A program made the translations under genes and the position numbers. Positions 52,755-61,366 of a stretch of 64,000 nucleotides of DNA are shown in pieces (the first letter of the stretch is position 1; every line of letters starts with the position of its first letter). The notes below the pieces were generated by a model. It was not told the origin of the DNA and searched no databases. It saw only the letters and a program-made list of their open reading frames with translations. The DNA is taken from positions 13,769-77,768 of the forward strand of contig JBFXFO010000001.1 of assembly GCA_050178915.1 (NCBI GenBank), given 5' to 3'. This DNA comes from JBFXAF01 sp050178915 (lineage in GTDB: Bacteria; Pseudomonadota; Alphaproteobacteria; Rhizobiales; Rhizobiaceae).

Positions 52755-53651
52755 ATGGCGCTCGACTGGGACAAGCTACGCGTATTCCACGCAGCGGCGG
52801 AGGCTGGATCCTTCACGCATGCGGCCGAGACGTTGCGCCTGTCGCAATCGGCGATCTCGCGGCAGGTCAGTGCGCTCGAACACGATGTCGGCGTGCCGCT
52901 GTTCCACCGCCACGCGCGTGGCCTGGTGCTGACTGAGCAGGGCGAGATGCTCTATCGCACGGCACACGACGTGCTGATGAAGCTCGAGCACATCAAGGCG
53001 CGGCTGACCGAGACCACCGACCGGCCTTCCGGCCTGCTCAAGGTCACGACGACGGTGGGCCTCGGCGCTGGCTGGCTGACCGAACGCCTGCCGGAGTTCA
53101 TGGAGCTCTACCCCGACATCCAGGTGCAGCTGATCCTTGCCAACGAGGAGCTCGACCTGACGATGCGGCAGGCCGACTGCGCCATTCGCCTGCGGCAGCC
53201 GCAGCAGCCCGATCTGATCCAGCGCCGGCTGTTCACGGTGCACTTCCACCTCTACGCCGCGCCGTCCTATGTGGCGAAGCACGGCAAGCCGGGGGCGATC
53301 GCGGATCTGAAGAACCATCGCATCGTGACGTTCGGTGAGCCGGTGCCGTCGCATCTGTCGGAGTTGAACTGGCTGGAGACGGTGGGCGATTTCGACGGCG
53401 GCAAGCGCGTCGCCACGCTGCAGATCAACGACATCCTGTCGATCAAGCGCGCGGTGAAGCGCGGCGCGGGCATCGCCATGCTGCCCGACTACCTGATAGA
53501 GAAGGACAGCAACTTCGTGCAGTTGCTGCCAGAGACGGAAGTGCCGTCGTTCGACACGTACTTCGCCTATCCCGAAGCGATGAAGAACCAGGCGAAGCTG
53601 CACGTCTTCCGCGATTTCGTGCTGGCCAAGGCCCGCAGCTGGGCTTTCTGA
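52755..53651 (+). CDS. lsrB: LysR-type regulator of the LsrB/VtlR group
   Basis: A 298-residue LysR regulator. The sequence starts MALDWDKLRVFHAAAEAGSF and shows SQSAISRQVSALEHDVGVPL, FHRHARGLVLTEQGEMLYRT and TTTVGLGAGWLTERLPEF, which match rhizobial LsrB and Brucella/Agrobacterium VtlR very closely. LsrB controls redox, LPS and symbiosis genes; VtlR activates abcR2 and small-protein genes. GAGGGGA precedes ATG 52755. trxB lies upstream and an AbcR-like sRNA lies about 400 bp downstream, as in Sinorhizobium. Confidence 0.92.
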   Translation: MALDWDKLRVFHAAAEAGSFTHAAETLRLSQSAISRQVSALEHDVGVPLFHRHARGLVLTEQGEMLYRTAHDVLMKLEHIKARLTETTDRPSGLLKVTTTVGLGAGWLTERLPEFMELYPDIQVQLILANEELDLTMRQADCAIRLRQPQQPDLIQRRLFTVHFHLYAAPSYVAKHGKPGAIADLKNHRIVTFGEPVPSHLSELNWLETVGDFDGGKRVATLQINDILSIKRAVKRGAGIAMLPDYLIEKDSNFVQLLPETEVPSFDTYFAYPEAMKNQAKLHVFRDFVLAKARSWAF

Positions 53652-53789
53652 GCCGCCGCAGGCACCTCGCGAACTGCCGTCAAAACAGACAGGACAGGCT
53701 ATTCGTCAGGCATTTCGGCAGACGTTCCAACCACTTGTTGCAGTGCAAAATAACTCTCCCTTTCGATCAGGAATAGGAGGGTGTTCTTT

Positions 53790-54146
53790 ATGCGCAACCT
53801 GGCTGTGGAAGGACGAATATCAATCCATGAACTGAAAGGGTGCGACCGATCCTCGCAGCTTAGACTTGTCTGTGATACGAAGGTCGTAGCTTATCTGTGG
53901 TCATGTGTCGCCAGAGCGGCAAGCAACACTGCGGATGTTGAGAAGCTGATCTGGTCCTATCAGCGCGGAATCGCCGCTGGACCACAGTCATTGCATTTCT
54001 GCATGGGTGCGTTGCAAAAGAAAGTGCTCGTTTATTTCGCAGGGCCAGCCCATATCTTGATCACTGTCGGGCGCGTTCCTCCTCCCATTAGCGCCTGGCG
54101 GTGTTCCCCTCTGGAGGTTGTCCTTGTGACACTCCAATCAACTTAG
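53790..54146 (+). CDS. Possible small ORF overlapping the AbcR-like sRNA
   Basis: ATG 53790 follows AGGAGGG by eight bases, an excellent site, and opens a 118-codon frame starting MRNLAVEGRISIHELKGCDR. Composition is unlike the GC-rich genes around it and no family is recognised. The last 28 codons run through the sRNA, where the sequence is constrained for RNA structure. It may be a short real gene, an upstream remnant, or chance. Low confidence. Confidence 0.25.
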   Translation: MRNLAVEGRISIHELKGCDRSSQLRLVCDTKVVAYLWSCVARAASNTADVEKLIWSYQRGIAAGPQSLHFCMGALQKKVLVYFAGPAHILITVGRVPPPISAWRCSPLEVVLVTLQST

Positions 54147-54174
54147 CCGGGTCGTTCTTCGATCCGGCTTTTTT
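54062..54174 (+). ncRNA. abcR: AbcR (alpha-r15 family) trans-acting sRNA
   Basis: About 113 nt downstream of lsrB/vtlR. It contains the unpaired anti-Shine-Dalgarno motif gcgttcctcctcccatt (54071-54087), a second C-rich loop gttcccctctggaggttg near 54103-54120, and a strong terminator hairpin with six T residues. This layout matches AbcR1/AbcR2 of Sinorhizobium, Agrobacterium and Brucella, Hfq-dependent RNAs that silence many ABC-transporter mRNAs, and the position next to lsrB is the same as in S. meliloti. The 5' end is estimated from a -10-like CATATC at 54051. A nearby choline transporter is of the target class. Confidence 0.85.
54145..54174 (+). terminator. Intrinsic terminator of the AbcR-like sRNA
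   Basis: Stem AGCCGGGTCG / CGATCCGGCT (one G-T wobble) with loop ttctt, followed by six T residues. Typical Rho-independent terminator and Hfq-binding 3' end. Confidence 0.93.
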
Positions 54175-54530
54175 GTTGCCTGCGTCCGGCCTGACGCATC
54201 GCGTAACGGTCACATGTAACCCCCTGTAACCTATGTGCCGGCTGTCACGCCGGGCGATACTCGCAACAGGATGCGGTGTCGGGCGGGGATGACGGGGGCG
54301 TCGTTCACGTCCGGGCTCAGGCAACCGCCGCATCCCGCCAGTTTTTGAAGTTTGCCGGTAACTCCCCCGGCATTCAGGCGGCGGACCTGGGTTTCTCAAG
54401 GAACTTGGACCGCGCAGGCGGCGTCCGGACCACCCCCCGGGCGCCGTCACTGCATCGGATCATCGTTGAGCACGAACCGACGGCTTCCGCCAATGGAAAG
54501 CGGGTGAAACGAATCAGCCAGATCGCGAAA
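54175..54530. other. Intergenic region after the sRNA
   Basis: About 360 bp with no convincing gene. It has a cacatgtaacc / cctatgtg pair near 54211-54240 but nothing recognisable. I looked for a second AbcR copy here and do not see one. Confidence 0.4.
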
Positions 54531-54561
54531 TGCGCGGCCCCGAACCGTTCGGGACCGCGCA
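54531..54561 (-). terminator. Terminator-like hairpin of the EF-G-like gene
   Basis: A 14-bp stem with one mismatch (TGCGCGGcCCCGAA / TTCGGGaCCGCGCA) and a three-base loop, ten bases past the EF-G-like stop on the minus strand, followed there by a weak ATTTCG. Probably ends that transcript. Confidence 0.65.
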
Positions 54562-54571
54562 TGAAACCGTT

Positions 54572-56623
54572 TCAGGCGGCCTTGCCGCTGGCATTCAGAA
54601 CCTCGTCGGCAAGCCGTCCGGTCAACTCCGCCATGTGATCGAAGCGGGCGGTGTAGCTGGCGACGCCGGCCGTCGCCGACCGCAGTTCGACGATGAGGCT
54701 GCCGATCTCCGATTGCGGCATGGTCGCCTCGACCAGATCCCAGCCCGGCCAGTCCGGCCGCGCGTCGTAGCCGAGAATCTGGCCGCGCCGCTGCGGGATC
54801 AACGCCGTGATCCGGGCGGTGGCGTCCGACGGCGTGGCGATCTCGACCTTCATGATCGGCTCGAGCAGGACCGGCGAACACGTCGCCATGCCTTCCTTCA
54901 TGGCGAGGCGCGCTGCCATCTGGAACGCCATGTCGGAGGAGTCGACCGAATGGTACGAGCCGTCCGACAGGTTCACCGCGACGTCGACCACGGGGAAACC
55001 GAGCGGCCCGCTTTTCAGGAATTCGCGCACGCCCGTCTCGACCGACTGGATGTACTGCTTCGGCACCACGCCGCCGGTGATCGTGTCGGTGAACTGGAAG
55101 CCGGAGGAGCGTGGCAGCGGCTTGATGTCGAGGACCACGTCGCCGAACTGGCCGTGACCGCCGGACTGCTTCTTGTGACGGCCGCGCTGCGATACGCCCT
55201 TGCGGATGGTCTCGCGATAGGGGACGGCCGGCGGGTGGCTGTCGACGGGAATCTGGTTGCGGCCTTCCAGCCGTTCCTTGACCACGCGCAGATGCATCTC
55301 GCCATGGCCGGCGACGATGGTTTCGCCGGTGTCCTGGTTGTGGCTGAGGCCGAGCGAGGGATCCTCGTCGGCGATGCGGTGCAACGCCGCCGATAGCTTC
55401 ACTTCATCCTTGCGCTCGCGCGGGCGCAGCGCGATCGTGAACACCGGCTCGGGCGGGCTGGCAACGGAAAGCGGCTTGCCGCCTGTCTTCTGGCCCGACA
55501 GCGTGTCGCCCGTCTTCACTTCGTCCAGCTTGCCCAGCGCAACCGTGTCGCCGACGCCGGCCGATGGCAGCTTGGTCTGCTCCTTGCCGAGCATGCGGTA
55601 GATGCCGGACGCCCTCGTCGAGCGGCCATCCGGCAGGAACAGCTCCTGCCCGTCGGCGACCATGCCGGCGAGAATGCGGGTCACCGACAGCTTGCCGCCA
55701 TGCGCGGTGTGCACCGTCTTCATCACATGCGCGGCGAGGCCACCATTCTCCGAGACGCCGAGCCGCTTCTGCGTTGCGCCGACGTCGGGTGCGTCGTGAC
55801 GGATCGCCTTGAGCAGGCGCATGACCCCATTGCCCTTCTCGGCGGTGCCGATCAGCACCGGCGTGACGGCGCCGTCGCGCAGGTCGGCGGAGAGATCGTC
55901 GAAGATGGCATCGCGCGGCGGCTCCTTCTCCTCGAGCAGTTGCTCCATCAGTTCGTCGTCATGATCGGCCAGCGTTTCCAGCATGGAGAAGCGGGCCTCC
56001 AGCTCGCGCGCCTTGTCGTCGCCCGGAATCGCTGCAACCTCGCTCTCGGCAAATTCGCGCCAGATGTAGGCGCGCTCGAGGGCGAGATCGATCGAGCCGA
56101 CGACGACGCCGTCCTTGCGGAGCGGGATCTGGCGCAGCAGCAGCGGTGTCGACGACGCCGGCTGCAGCAGCTTCAGCACGTCGCGCACGCCCGACGCCGT
56201 GCGGTCGATCTTGTTGAGGAACAGCATGCGGGGGATGCCGACCTCGTCGAGCCGGCGCAGGATCAGCTGCAGCGCAGGAATTTTCTTCTCGTCGGCCTCG
56301 GCCACGACGATGGCCAGGTCGGCGGCGGCGAGCACGGGTTCAGCCTCGAAGGCGAACTCGACCGAGCCGGGGCAGTCGATGAAGGTAAGCCGGTCGCCCA
56401 TGAATTCGGTGGTGGCGACGGTCGCCTCCACGCTCATCGCGTGGGCTCGCGCCTCCGGCGAGTGGTCGCCGACACTGGATCCCGACGAGACGGGGTTCTG
56501 GCGTGGAATGGCGCCCGTTCGGGCAAGGATCGCTTCGAGAAGCGTGGTCTTTCCGCTGGCGAAGGGACCGACGATGGCGATGCACTTCGGTCCCGAAAGT
56601 CTTCCTCCGGCGCGTTTTCCCAT
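54572..56623 (-). CDS. Elongation factor G-like GTPase
   Basis: A 683-residue translational GTPase-fold protein with all five EF-G domains. G1 is IVGPFASGKTTLLEAILART (usual NAH(V/I)DHGKT type replaced), G3 reads FIDCPGSVEFAFEAE in place of DTPGHVDF, and G4 is FLNKIDR. The domain IV/V region includes QRGRHKKQSGGHGQFGDVVL and GGVVPKQYIQSVETGVREFL. It belongs to the EF-G-like (FusA2/Mycobacterium FusA2-type) group, not the housekeeping EF-G. The altered G3 suggests changed GTP hydrolysis. AGGAGGAGG lies upstream of ATG 56623. Role unknown; ribosome rescue or stress is speculation. Confidence 0.92.
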   Translation of the reverse strand: MGKRAGGRLSGPKCIAIVGPFASGKTTLLEAILARTGAIPRQNPVSSGSSVGDHSPEARAHAMSVEATVATTEFMGDRLTFIDCPGSVEFAFEAEPVLAAADLAIVVAEADEKKIPALQLILRRLDEVGIPRMLFLNKIDRTASGVRDVLKLLQPASSTPLLLRQIPLRKDGVVVGSIDLALERAYIWREFAESEVAAIPGDDKARELEARFSMLETLADHDDELMEQLLEEKEPPRDAIFDDLSADLRDGAVTPVLIGTAEKGNGVMRLLKAIRHDAPDVGATQKRLGVSENGGLAAHVMKTVHTAHGGKLSVTRILAGMVADGQELFLPDGRSTRASGIYRMLGKEQTKLPSAGVGDTVALGKLDEVKTGDTLSGQKTGGKPLSVASPPEPVFTIALRPRERKDEVKLSAALHRIADEDPSLGLSHNQDTGETIVAGHGEMHLRVVKERLEGRNQIPVDSHPPAVPYRETIRKGVSQRGRHKKQSGGHGQFGDVVLDIKPLPRSSGFQFTDTITGGVVPKQYIQSVETGVREFLKSGPLGFPVVDVAVNLSDGSYHSVDSSDMAFQMAARLAMKEGMATCSPVLLEPIMKVEIATPSDATARITALIPQRRGQILGYDARPDWPGWDLVEATMPQSEIGSLIVELRSATAGVASYTARFDHMAELTGRLADEVLNASGKAA

Positions 56624-56939
56624 GGTGACTAGCCTCCTCCTAGGGGTGAAACCCACTCAGGCGGCGGCCGGCCCTCCCATCGGCCGTCGCAGGCGGCAGC
56701 GGCTTTGCCTTCTGCCAAAGCCTATCAAGACACGGGACGGGGCGGAGGGCAAGCGCTTCCGCCTGCTGACATCGGCACGCGGAATCAGCTAGGTTTTGCC
56801 GGCTTACGCTGAGGAAGTCAGCCGCGCATGACGCCGATCGAGACGCCCGACTTCATCCTTGCGGAGACATCCGCCGGTTCCGGCAGCGCCGGAACGTGCT
56901 GTCGTCTCCGCCTCCGAACCCTCTCCCCGGCGTGAGCCC

Positions 56940-58067
56940 ATGTTCCTGCTGCGCTTCCTCCGGCGGCTTTTCAAACTCGTTCTTTTCCTCATCATCCTTG
57001 TCATCCTCGTGCCGATCGTCGGGCTCGGGTACGGCTTCCTGACCACCAGTTCGATCGATCGCACGGCACTGCCCGGCACGACGGACAGCGCGCCGCCGGC
57101 AACACTGGCCGAGGAAATCCGCACCGGCATCTCCGGCTACGAACGCCCGGAGGAGGCGACCTATCTCGGCTATCCGGAAGGATCGATCCTGCAGCAGGCG
57201 CGCGACTATGCGAGCTTCGTGAAGGCCGGCGACGCGAGCGGCTTTCCCTTTCTCGGCTATGTCGGCCGCTTCTGGCAGGACTACGCCATGGCGATCCGCG
57301 CCACCTCGGACCAGTCCTTCGACTTCAGCCAGCACGGGGTGCTGGTGGTGGCGGGGACGGGTTACACGATCGACAGCTTCGTGCAGTTTGCCTACGAAAA
57401 CACGATCGGGCGGCTGACCGAATGGGCGAGCGGCAAGAGAACGGCGGCCGACGGGCAGCTGGCGGCCAACGCGGCCGACTACGCCGGGTTTCTCGCCACG
57501 ACGCCCTGGTACGCTTATCCCTATGCCGGCAAGCGCGCCGCGCTGCTCGCCGTTGCACCGGCCGCCAATGACGACATGGTGCGCTCGACCGAACGCCGAT
57601 GGGCCTTCGTCGCCGCCTACTCGGTGAAGCAGGGCGTCGCCGATCTGATGCGCCTGGCGATGGCGGGCCGGGCGCCAGCCTCGCCGGACATCCATGTCTG
57701 GGCGAGAGGACCGGTGTCGGAAGCGATCCGGCCGGAGCGCGAAACCTACCTCGAGCGCGACATGGGCAAGGACGGCGCAGTGTTCATGACGCGACGCCAG
57801 CAGGCGTTCACCGGCATGATCCCGCGGCTGATCGAGCGCGGCCTCTCCTTCGTCGAGATCGGCGGGAATGACGAGATCCTGATGACGATGCTGTCGCCGG
57901 AGACCGTTTCACCGCCGCAGGGCAGCCGCGTGCTGTTCTCCTATCCGGTGCCGGCGACGCCCGACCTGACGCGGACAGCCCTGATCGTGGCGGTGCGCAA
58001 GCTGCACACGGTACTGCCGGAACTGACCGGCGCCGGCGTCAAGCTGGAGCAGATCTTCGACTATTGA
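56940..58067 (+). CDS. Membrane-anchored protein of unknown function
   Basis: A 375-residue protein with an N-terminal signal-anchor (MFLLRFLRRLFKLVLFLIIL then VILVPIVGLG). The remaining 345 residues should be periplasmic, with VGRFWQDYAMAIRATSDQSF, FVQFAYENTIGRLTEWASG and YAYPYAGKRAALLAVAPAAN. No domain is recognised. Start chosen at ATG 56940 by the hydrophobic anchor; the ribosome-binding site is weak. The next gene lies 113 bp downstream on the same strand and also encodes an exported orphan. Confidence 0.75.
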   Translation: MFLLRFLRRLFKLVLFLIILVILVPIVGLGYGFLTTSSIDRTALPGTTDSAPPATLAEEIRTGISGYERPEEATYLGYPEGSILQQARDYASFVKAGDASGFPFLGYVGRFWQDYAMAIRATSDQSFDFSQHGVLVVAGTGYTIDSFVQFAYENTIGRLTEWASGKRTAADGQLAANAADYAGFLATTPWYAYPYAGKRAALLAVAPAANDDMVRSTERRWAFVAAYSVKQGVADLMRLAMAGRAPASPDIHVWARGPVSEAIRPERETYLERDMGKDGAVFMTRRQQAFTGMIPRLIERGLSFVEIGGNDEILMTMLSPETVSPPQGSRVLFSYPVPATPDLTRTALIVAVRKLHTVLPELTGAGVKLEQIFDY

Positions 58068-58180
58068 CGCAGCGCGCAAGGGCAGGCGCCGCCACCGTCA
58101 TTCCACAATTGCGGCCAAGTCCCGCCGCGATCCGGGCCGATGAAAAGTCCGGGCGGCATTTCTGCCGGAGGGACAGTTTC

Positions 58181-58675
58181 ATGCTCAAGACCGCGATCAT
58201 CGCGATGACCGTGCTCGGCTGCGATTCCGAGGCGAAGATGTGCGAGTATGTCAGCACCAGCCAGCCGGAGTGGGCGACCATGGCCGAGTGCGAGGAAGCG
58301 CTGAAGGGCCGCGCCGTGCGCGACATGGACTTCAGCTATCCGACCATCGTCGGCATCTGCCGCTCCACGCAGGAGAGCCCGGTGCGGCTCGCCAGCGCGC
58401 CGCTGGTCGACACGACCAGGACCGCTTCGACGAGGCCGGCCGAACCGGTCGATCTGACAGCCGCAAAGGGCGACCGCTCGATCATGATCCGCGCGGCCGA
58501 CGGTTATGTCGTCGCCCGCAACGCGATCGTCGGCGTTGCCGGCGGCACCGTCGAGTTCGTCGGCGGCGCTGCCTACGGCACGGTGGAGATGGTCGGCGGC
58601 ATCGCGCGCGGGACGGTCAACGCCGTCGGTGCCGGCGCCGGGTGGGCCTTCGCGAAGGCCACCTCGCTGTTCTGA
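58181..58675 (+). CDS. Exported protein of unknown function
   Basis: A 164-residue protein starting MLKTAIIAMTVLGCDSEAKM with GGAGGG eight bases before ATG 58181. The N-terminal hydrophobic stretch is short and ends in a Cys that is not a clean lipobox. The middle contains CEYVSTSQPEWATMAECEEA, and the C-terminal third is a Gly/Val-rich amphipathic segment (NAIVGVAGGTVEFVGGAAYG) that could insert in a membrane. No family recognised. A long terminator hairpin follows. Confidence 0.7.
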   Translation: MLKTAIIAMTVLGCDSEAKMCEYVSTSQPEWATMAECEEALKGRAVRDMDFSYPTIVGICRSTQESPVRLASAPLVDTTRTASTRPAEPVDLTAAKGDRSIMIRAADGYVVARNAIVGVAGGTVEFVGGAAYGTVEMVGGIARGTVNAVGAGAGWAFAKATSLF

Positions 58676-58703
58676 AGAACCGCAATCCATTTCCGGGATG
58701 CGA

Positions 58704-58733
58704 CAACGCCGCGGACCATCGTCCGCGGCGTTG
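58704..58733. terminator. Bidirectional terminator-like hairpin
   Basis: A perfect 13-bp stem CAACGCCGCGGAC / GTCCGCGGCGTTG with loop catc, between two convergent genes. There is no long T-run on either strand. Confidence 0.75.
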
Positions 58734-58759
58734 CCGTTGTGAAATCGGTCAAGCCGTCG

Positions 58760-59002
58760 TCAGGAGGCGACCTCGACCCCGGTGACCGCGCCGGTCGTGT
58801 CGTCCACGGTGACCTTGATCTTCGCGCCGGCCGTAAGCTGGTCGATCGCTGCCGACTCCGGCGCGACGAATGACTTGCCGTCCTCCAGCGTCACCGTGCG
58901 GGTCGCCGGATCAACGGACTGGACGACGCCTTCGACGGTGGCGGCATATGCCGCGCCGAGCATGGCGAACGAGGCGGCGGCGGCGAGGATGAGCTTCTTC
59001 AT
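58760..59002 (-). CDS. DUF1344 small exported protein
   Basis: An 80-residue periplasmic protein: signal peptide MKKLILAAAASFAMLGAAYA, then the DUF1344 beta domain (ATVEGVVQSVDPATRTVTLE; AGAKIKVTVDDTTGAVTGVE). GGAG precedes ATG 59002. Common in Hyphomicrobiales; function unknown. Confidence 0.92.
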   Translation of the reverse strand: MKKLILAAAASFAMLGAAYAATVEGVVQSVDPATRTVTLEDGKSFVAPESAAIDQLTAGAKIKVTVDDTTGAVTGVEVAS

Positions 59003-59413
59003 GACGGATACTCCGTTTCGTTTATCAAGCATCGGGCGGGCTGGATGGCGCCGTCCGACGGGCCGGAGTTAGGTCTGCCGGAGCGCCTTTCGCAAATCAC
59101 GAACGGTGAAGATTCGTCAGGCAAATCAGCGGCTTATTTCCGCCGCATTCGATCGGTGCCGATGCGTTCGGCTGTTGCAGGCCCGCACGCGCCGCTGATG
59201 ACCCGTGACATCAAGGGCGTCCGCCTGCCCAGCATGCGCCGCATTGTGCCGGCGGCGCGATCACGGACGGGCGGCAGGGAAATTGCGCGACACACGATTT
59301 GTGTCCCCGGGCCAGACGCGCGTCACGGAAACCCTGCATCAACCGAGCAGCGCGCCGAGGCCATTCACAATCGTCCGGATGTGCTGCATGAGGGCCTTTT
59401 ACCGGATTCCCAC
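59003..59413. other. Gene-free region before the SemiSWEET gene
   Basis: About 410 bp between the divergent DUF1344 and SemiSWEET genes. Open frames continue through by GC bias but have no ribosome-binding site or protein-like sequence. A putative promoter is not obvious. Confidence 0.4.
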
Positions 59414-59671
59414 GTGAACGCTTTCATCGAACTCATCGGCACCGTCGCGGCGACGATCACCACCTTTGCCTGGCTGCCGCAGGTGGTGAAGATCTATCGC
59501 GAGCGTTCGACGCACGACATCTCGCTCGGCACGCAGGCGGCGCTGTTCGCGGGTGCGCTGCTGTGGGGGACCTACGGCATCCTGATCGTGTCGTGGCCGC
59601 TGATCGGCGCCAACGTGATCGGCATCGCGCTCCTCGGCACGATCATCGCCTTCAAGCTGCGCTACGGCTGA
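59414..59671 (+). CDS. SemiSWEET (PQ-loop) sugar transporter
   Basis: An 85-residue three-helix protein starting at GTG 59414: VNAFIELIGTVAATITTFAW leads into the PQ-loop LPQVVKIYRERSTHDISLGT, then ALLWGTYGILIVSWPLIGAN. Dimers form a sugar transporter of the SemiSWEET class. Its 3' end overlaps the convergent DUF3137 gene by ten bases. The substrate is unknown. Confidence 0.88.
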   Translation: MNAFIELIGTVAATITTFAWLPQVVKIYRERSTHDISLGTQAALFAGALLWGTYGILIVSWPLIGANVIGIALLGTIIAFKLRYG

Positions 59672-60654
59672 GCGGCGGGCTCCTCTGCCGCAGGCTCGCC
59701 GCTGGTGCCGACCTTGCGCACCAGCGAGGCTGTGGCGAGGAGCTGCGCCATATCGGCCAGCATCGGCGCGATGTGCTCCTTGTAGTCGGCGGTGACGCCG
59801 ATTTCGGGCATCTCGAAAAAGTTCTTCGCTGTCGGGATGAGCAGGAAGCCGTCGGAGCCCTTCAGCGCGACGCGGGTCGGCTCGCCCGGCCAGGCTTCGC
59901 CCAGCCATTGCAGCGCCTGCACCAGATGTCCGCCGACGAGCGGCTGCGCGACCTTCCTGTTGTCGGTGCGGAAATCATAGGCCGCGTCGAGCGCCTCGAC
60001 GCCCGACGAAATCGCTTCGAGCCGCGTGCCGAAAAGGTCGCCGAGGAACGAGGAAACCGCGCCGGTCTTGCGCGCGGCGATCAGCACGCCGGGGAACGGC
60101 GTGACGAGTTCGAATGCCAGGACGATGCCGCGAAAGTTCGGCGTCTCGGTCTTCCCCGACTTCGTCCAGAAGGATGCCTCGTAGAGCTCGAACGGGAAAC
60201 CGCCATAGACGCCTGAGATGGTGTCGTCGAAGCCCTGCCTGTTGTAGTCGCCGATCGCCTCGCGCGGCAGCCGCGCAAAACTCTCCGGCGTGGCGAGCCG
60301 CGTGTAGCGGAAGTCCCGGATGAAGCCGAAGATGACCGGGAAGAGCTGCTCGCGGAAGGTCTGCCGCAGGTCCGATCCCGGCCCGTTGGCGAAGACCCAG
60401 GCGATGAGCGCCGCGATGACGCCGCCGACATACAGGAAGACGTGCGGCGCCGAGAACCACTGCTCGTTGGGATCGGCAAAGCTGTTGAAGGCGATCGCCA
60501 GCACCAGCACGATGACAATGACGAGGCCGACATAGAGCGGCACGCGCAGGCGCGTGCGGCGGGCGATGCGGGCACGCTCAGCCTCGTATTGATCGAGCCG
60601 CGCGCGGATGCCCGCAATGGCCGCCTCGTCCGGCATGAAATCCCTGGCGTCCAT
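59662..60654 (-). CDS. DUF3137 family membrane protein
   Basis: A 330-residue protein with an N-terminal helical region, two membrane segments (about 30-52, LYVGLVIVIVLVLAIAF, and 66-87, HVFLYVGGVIAALIAWVF) and a cytoplasmic domain. The DUF3137 core reads FREQLFPVIFGFIRDFRYTR, GDYNRQGFDDTISGVYGGFP and FPGVLIAARKTGAVSSFLGD. Start ATG 60654 follows GAGGGATCG. It ends in a run of Glu/Ala/Pro. Function unknown. Confidence 0.87.
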   Translation of the reverse strand: MDARDFMPDEAAIAGIRARLDQYEAERARIARRTRLRVPLYVGLVIVIVLVLAIAFNSFADPNEQWFSAPHVFLYVGGVIAALIAWVFANGPGSDLRQTFREQLFPVIFGFIRDFRYTRLATPESFARLPREAIGDYNRQGFDDTISGVYGGFPFELYEASFWTKSGKTETPNFRGIVLAFELVTPFPGVLIAARKTGAVSSFLGDLFGTRLEAISSGVEALDAAYDFRTDNRKVAQPLVGGHLVQALQWLGEAWPGEPTRVALKGSDGFLLIPTAKNFFEMPEIGVTADYKEHIAPMLADMAQLLATASLVRKVGTSGEPAAEEPAAQP

Positions 60655-61035
60655 CGGCGATCCCTCTTTCGGCGCAGCGGCATAGTGGCCCGCGCGCCGG
60701 CCCGCGCCAAGGCATGCGGTCACGGATTCTTCGGGTGCAGCACCGGTGCTGGCGGCTGAACGCGTCATGAATGCGCTCGCCACGCACCGTTCAGATGGCC
60801 TCCTCTATTGTCGCGGTCATCGGAGGGAAAGCGGTGTCTGACCAATGACGGTGGCACCGCGAGAGTGCGGATCTATATCGCAGCAAGGATTTCCGCCCTC
60901 TTGCCGACACCTGACGCATGCCCCGGAATGAGCCGGATCAGCACGTCGGGCCGAGGCTTTCCCTCCTGAAACCCCTTTGCAGCCTCATTTCGGTCGCGAC
61001 GCGCGGGCATGCTCCGTTGAAACAGGAGCAGCGCG
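60655..61035. other. Gene-free region before the first Kazal-like gene
   Basis: About 380 bp. No gene is convincing on either strand. The strong site CAGGAGCAGCG directly precedes the next gene at 61036. Confidence 0.4.
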
Positions 61036-61356
61036 ATGCGCCTCATGCATTCAACCATCATCGCTGCCGCTGTGCTGTTCACCGGTGCGGCACAGGCGGC
61101 CGACGAGCGGCCCTCCGGCGAACTCGTCGTCATGTGCCCGATGATCTACCTGCCGGTCTGCGCCAGCGACGGCAAGGTGACGAAAATCTTCCCCAACAAG
61201 TGCACCGCCGAGCATTCAGGATTCGAGCTGACCTCGCCTGAAGCCTGCGGCGGCGAGCCTGACGCGGTGACGCAGAGCTGCGAGGATGGCAAGCCCTGCG
61301 TTCCGGTGCGGCCGCGCGGCATAGGCAAGATGCTCAAGGCCGAGCAGTTCCAGTGA
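61036..61356 (+). CDS. Exported Kazal-like protein
   Basis: A 106-residue secreted or periplasmic protein with a signal peptide (ending AAQA|ADERPS). The mature protein carries CPMIYLPVCASDGKVTKIFP followed by NKCTAEHSGF and SPEACGG, matching the Kazal-type inhibitor spacing (C-x6-PVC-x-DG...N-x-C). Kazal domains inhibit serine proteases; bacterial ones are uncommon. CAGGAG lies before the ATG. It lies in a cluster with a second, two-domain Kazal-like lipoprotein. Confidence 0.82.
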   Translation: MRLMHSTIIAAAVLFTGAAQAADERPSGELVVMCPMIYLPVCASDGKVTKIFPNKCTAEHSGFELTSPEACGGEPDAVTQSCEDGKPCVPVRPRGIGKMLKAEQFQ

Positions 61357-61366
61357 GGCCGGGCCG

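Noticed and set aside
53652..54061. A second AbcR copy upstream of the one listed
   Set aside because: The stretch lacks a CCTCCTCCC motif and terminator; the AGGAGGG there is a ribosome-binding site on the same strand, not an anti-Shine-Dalgarno loop.
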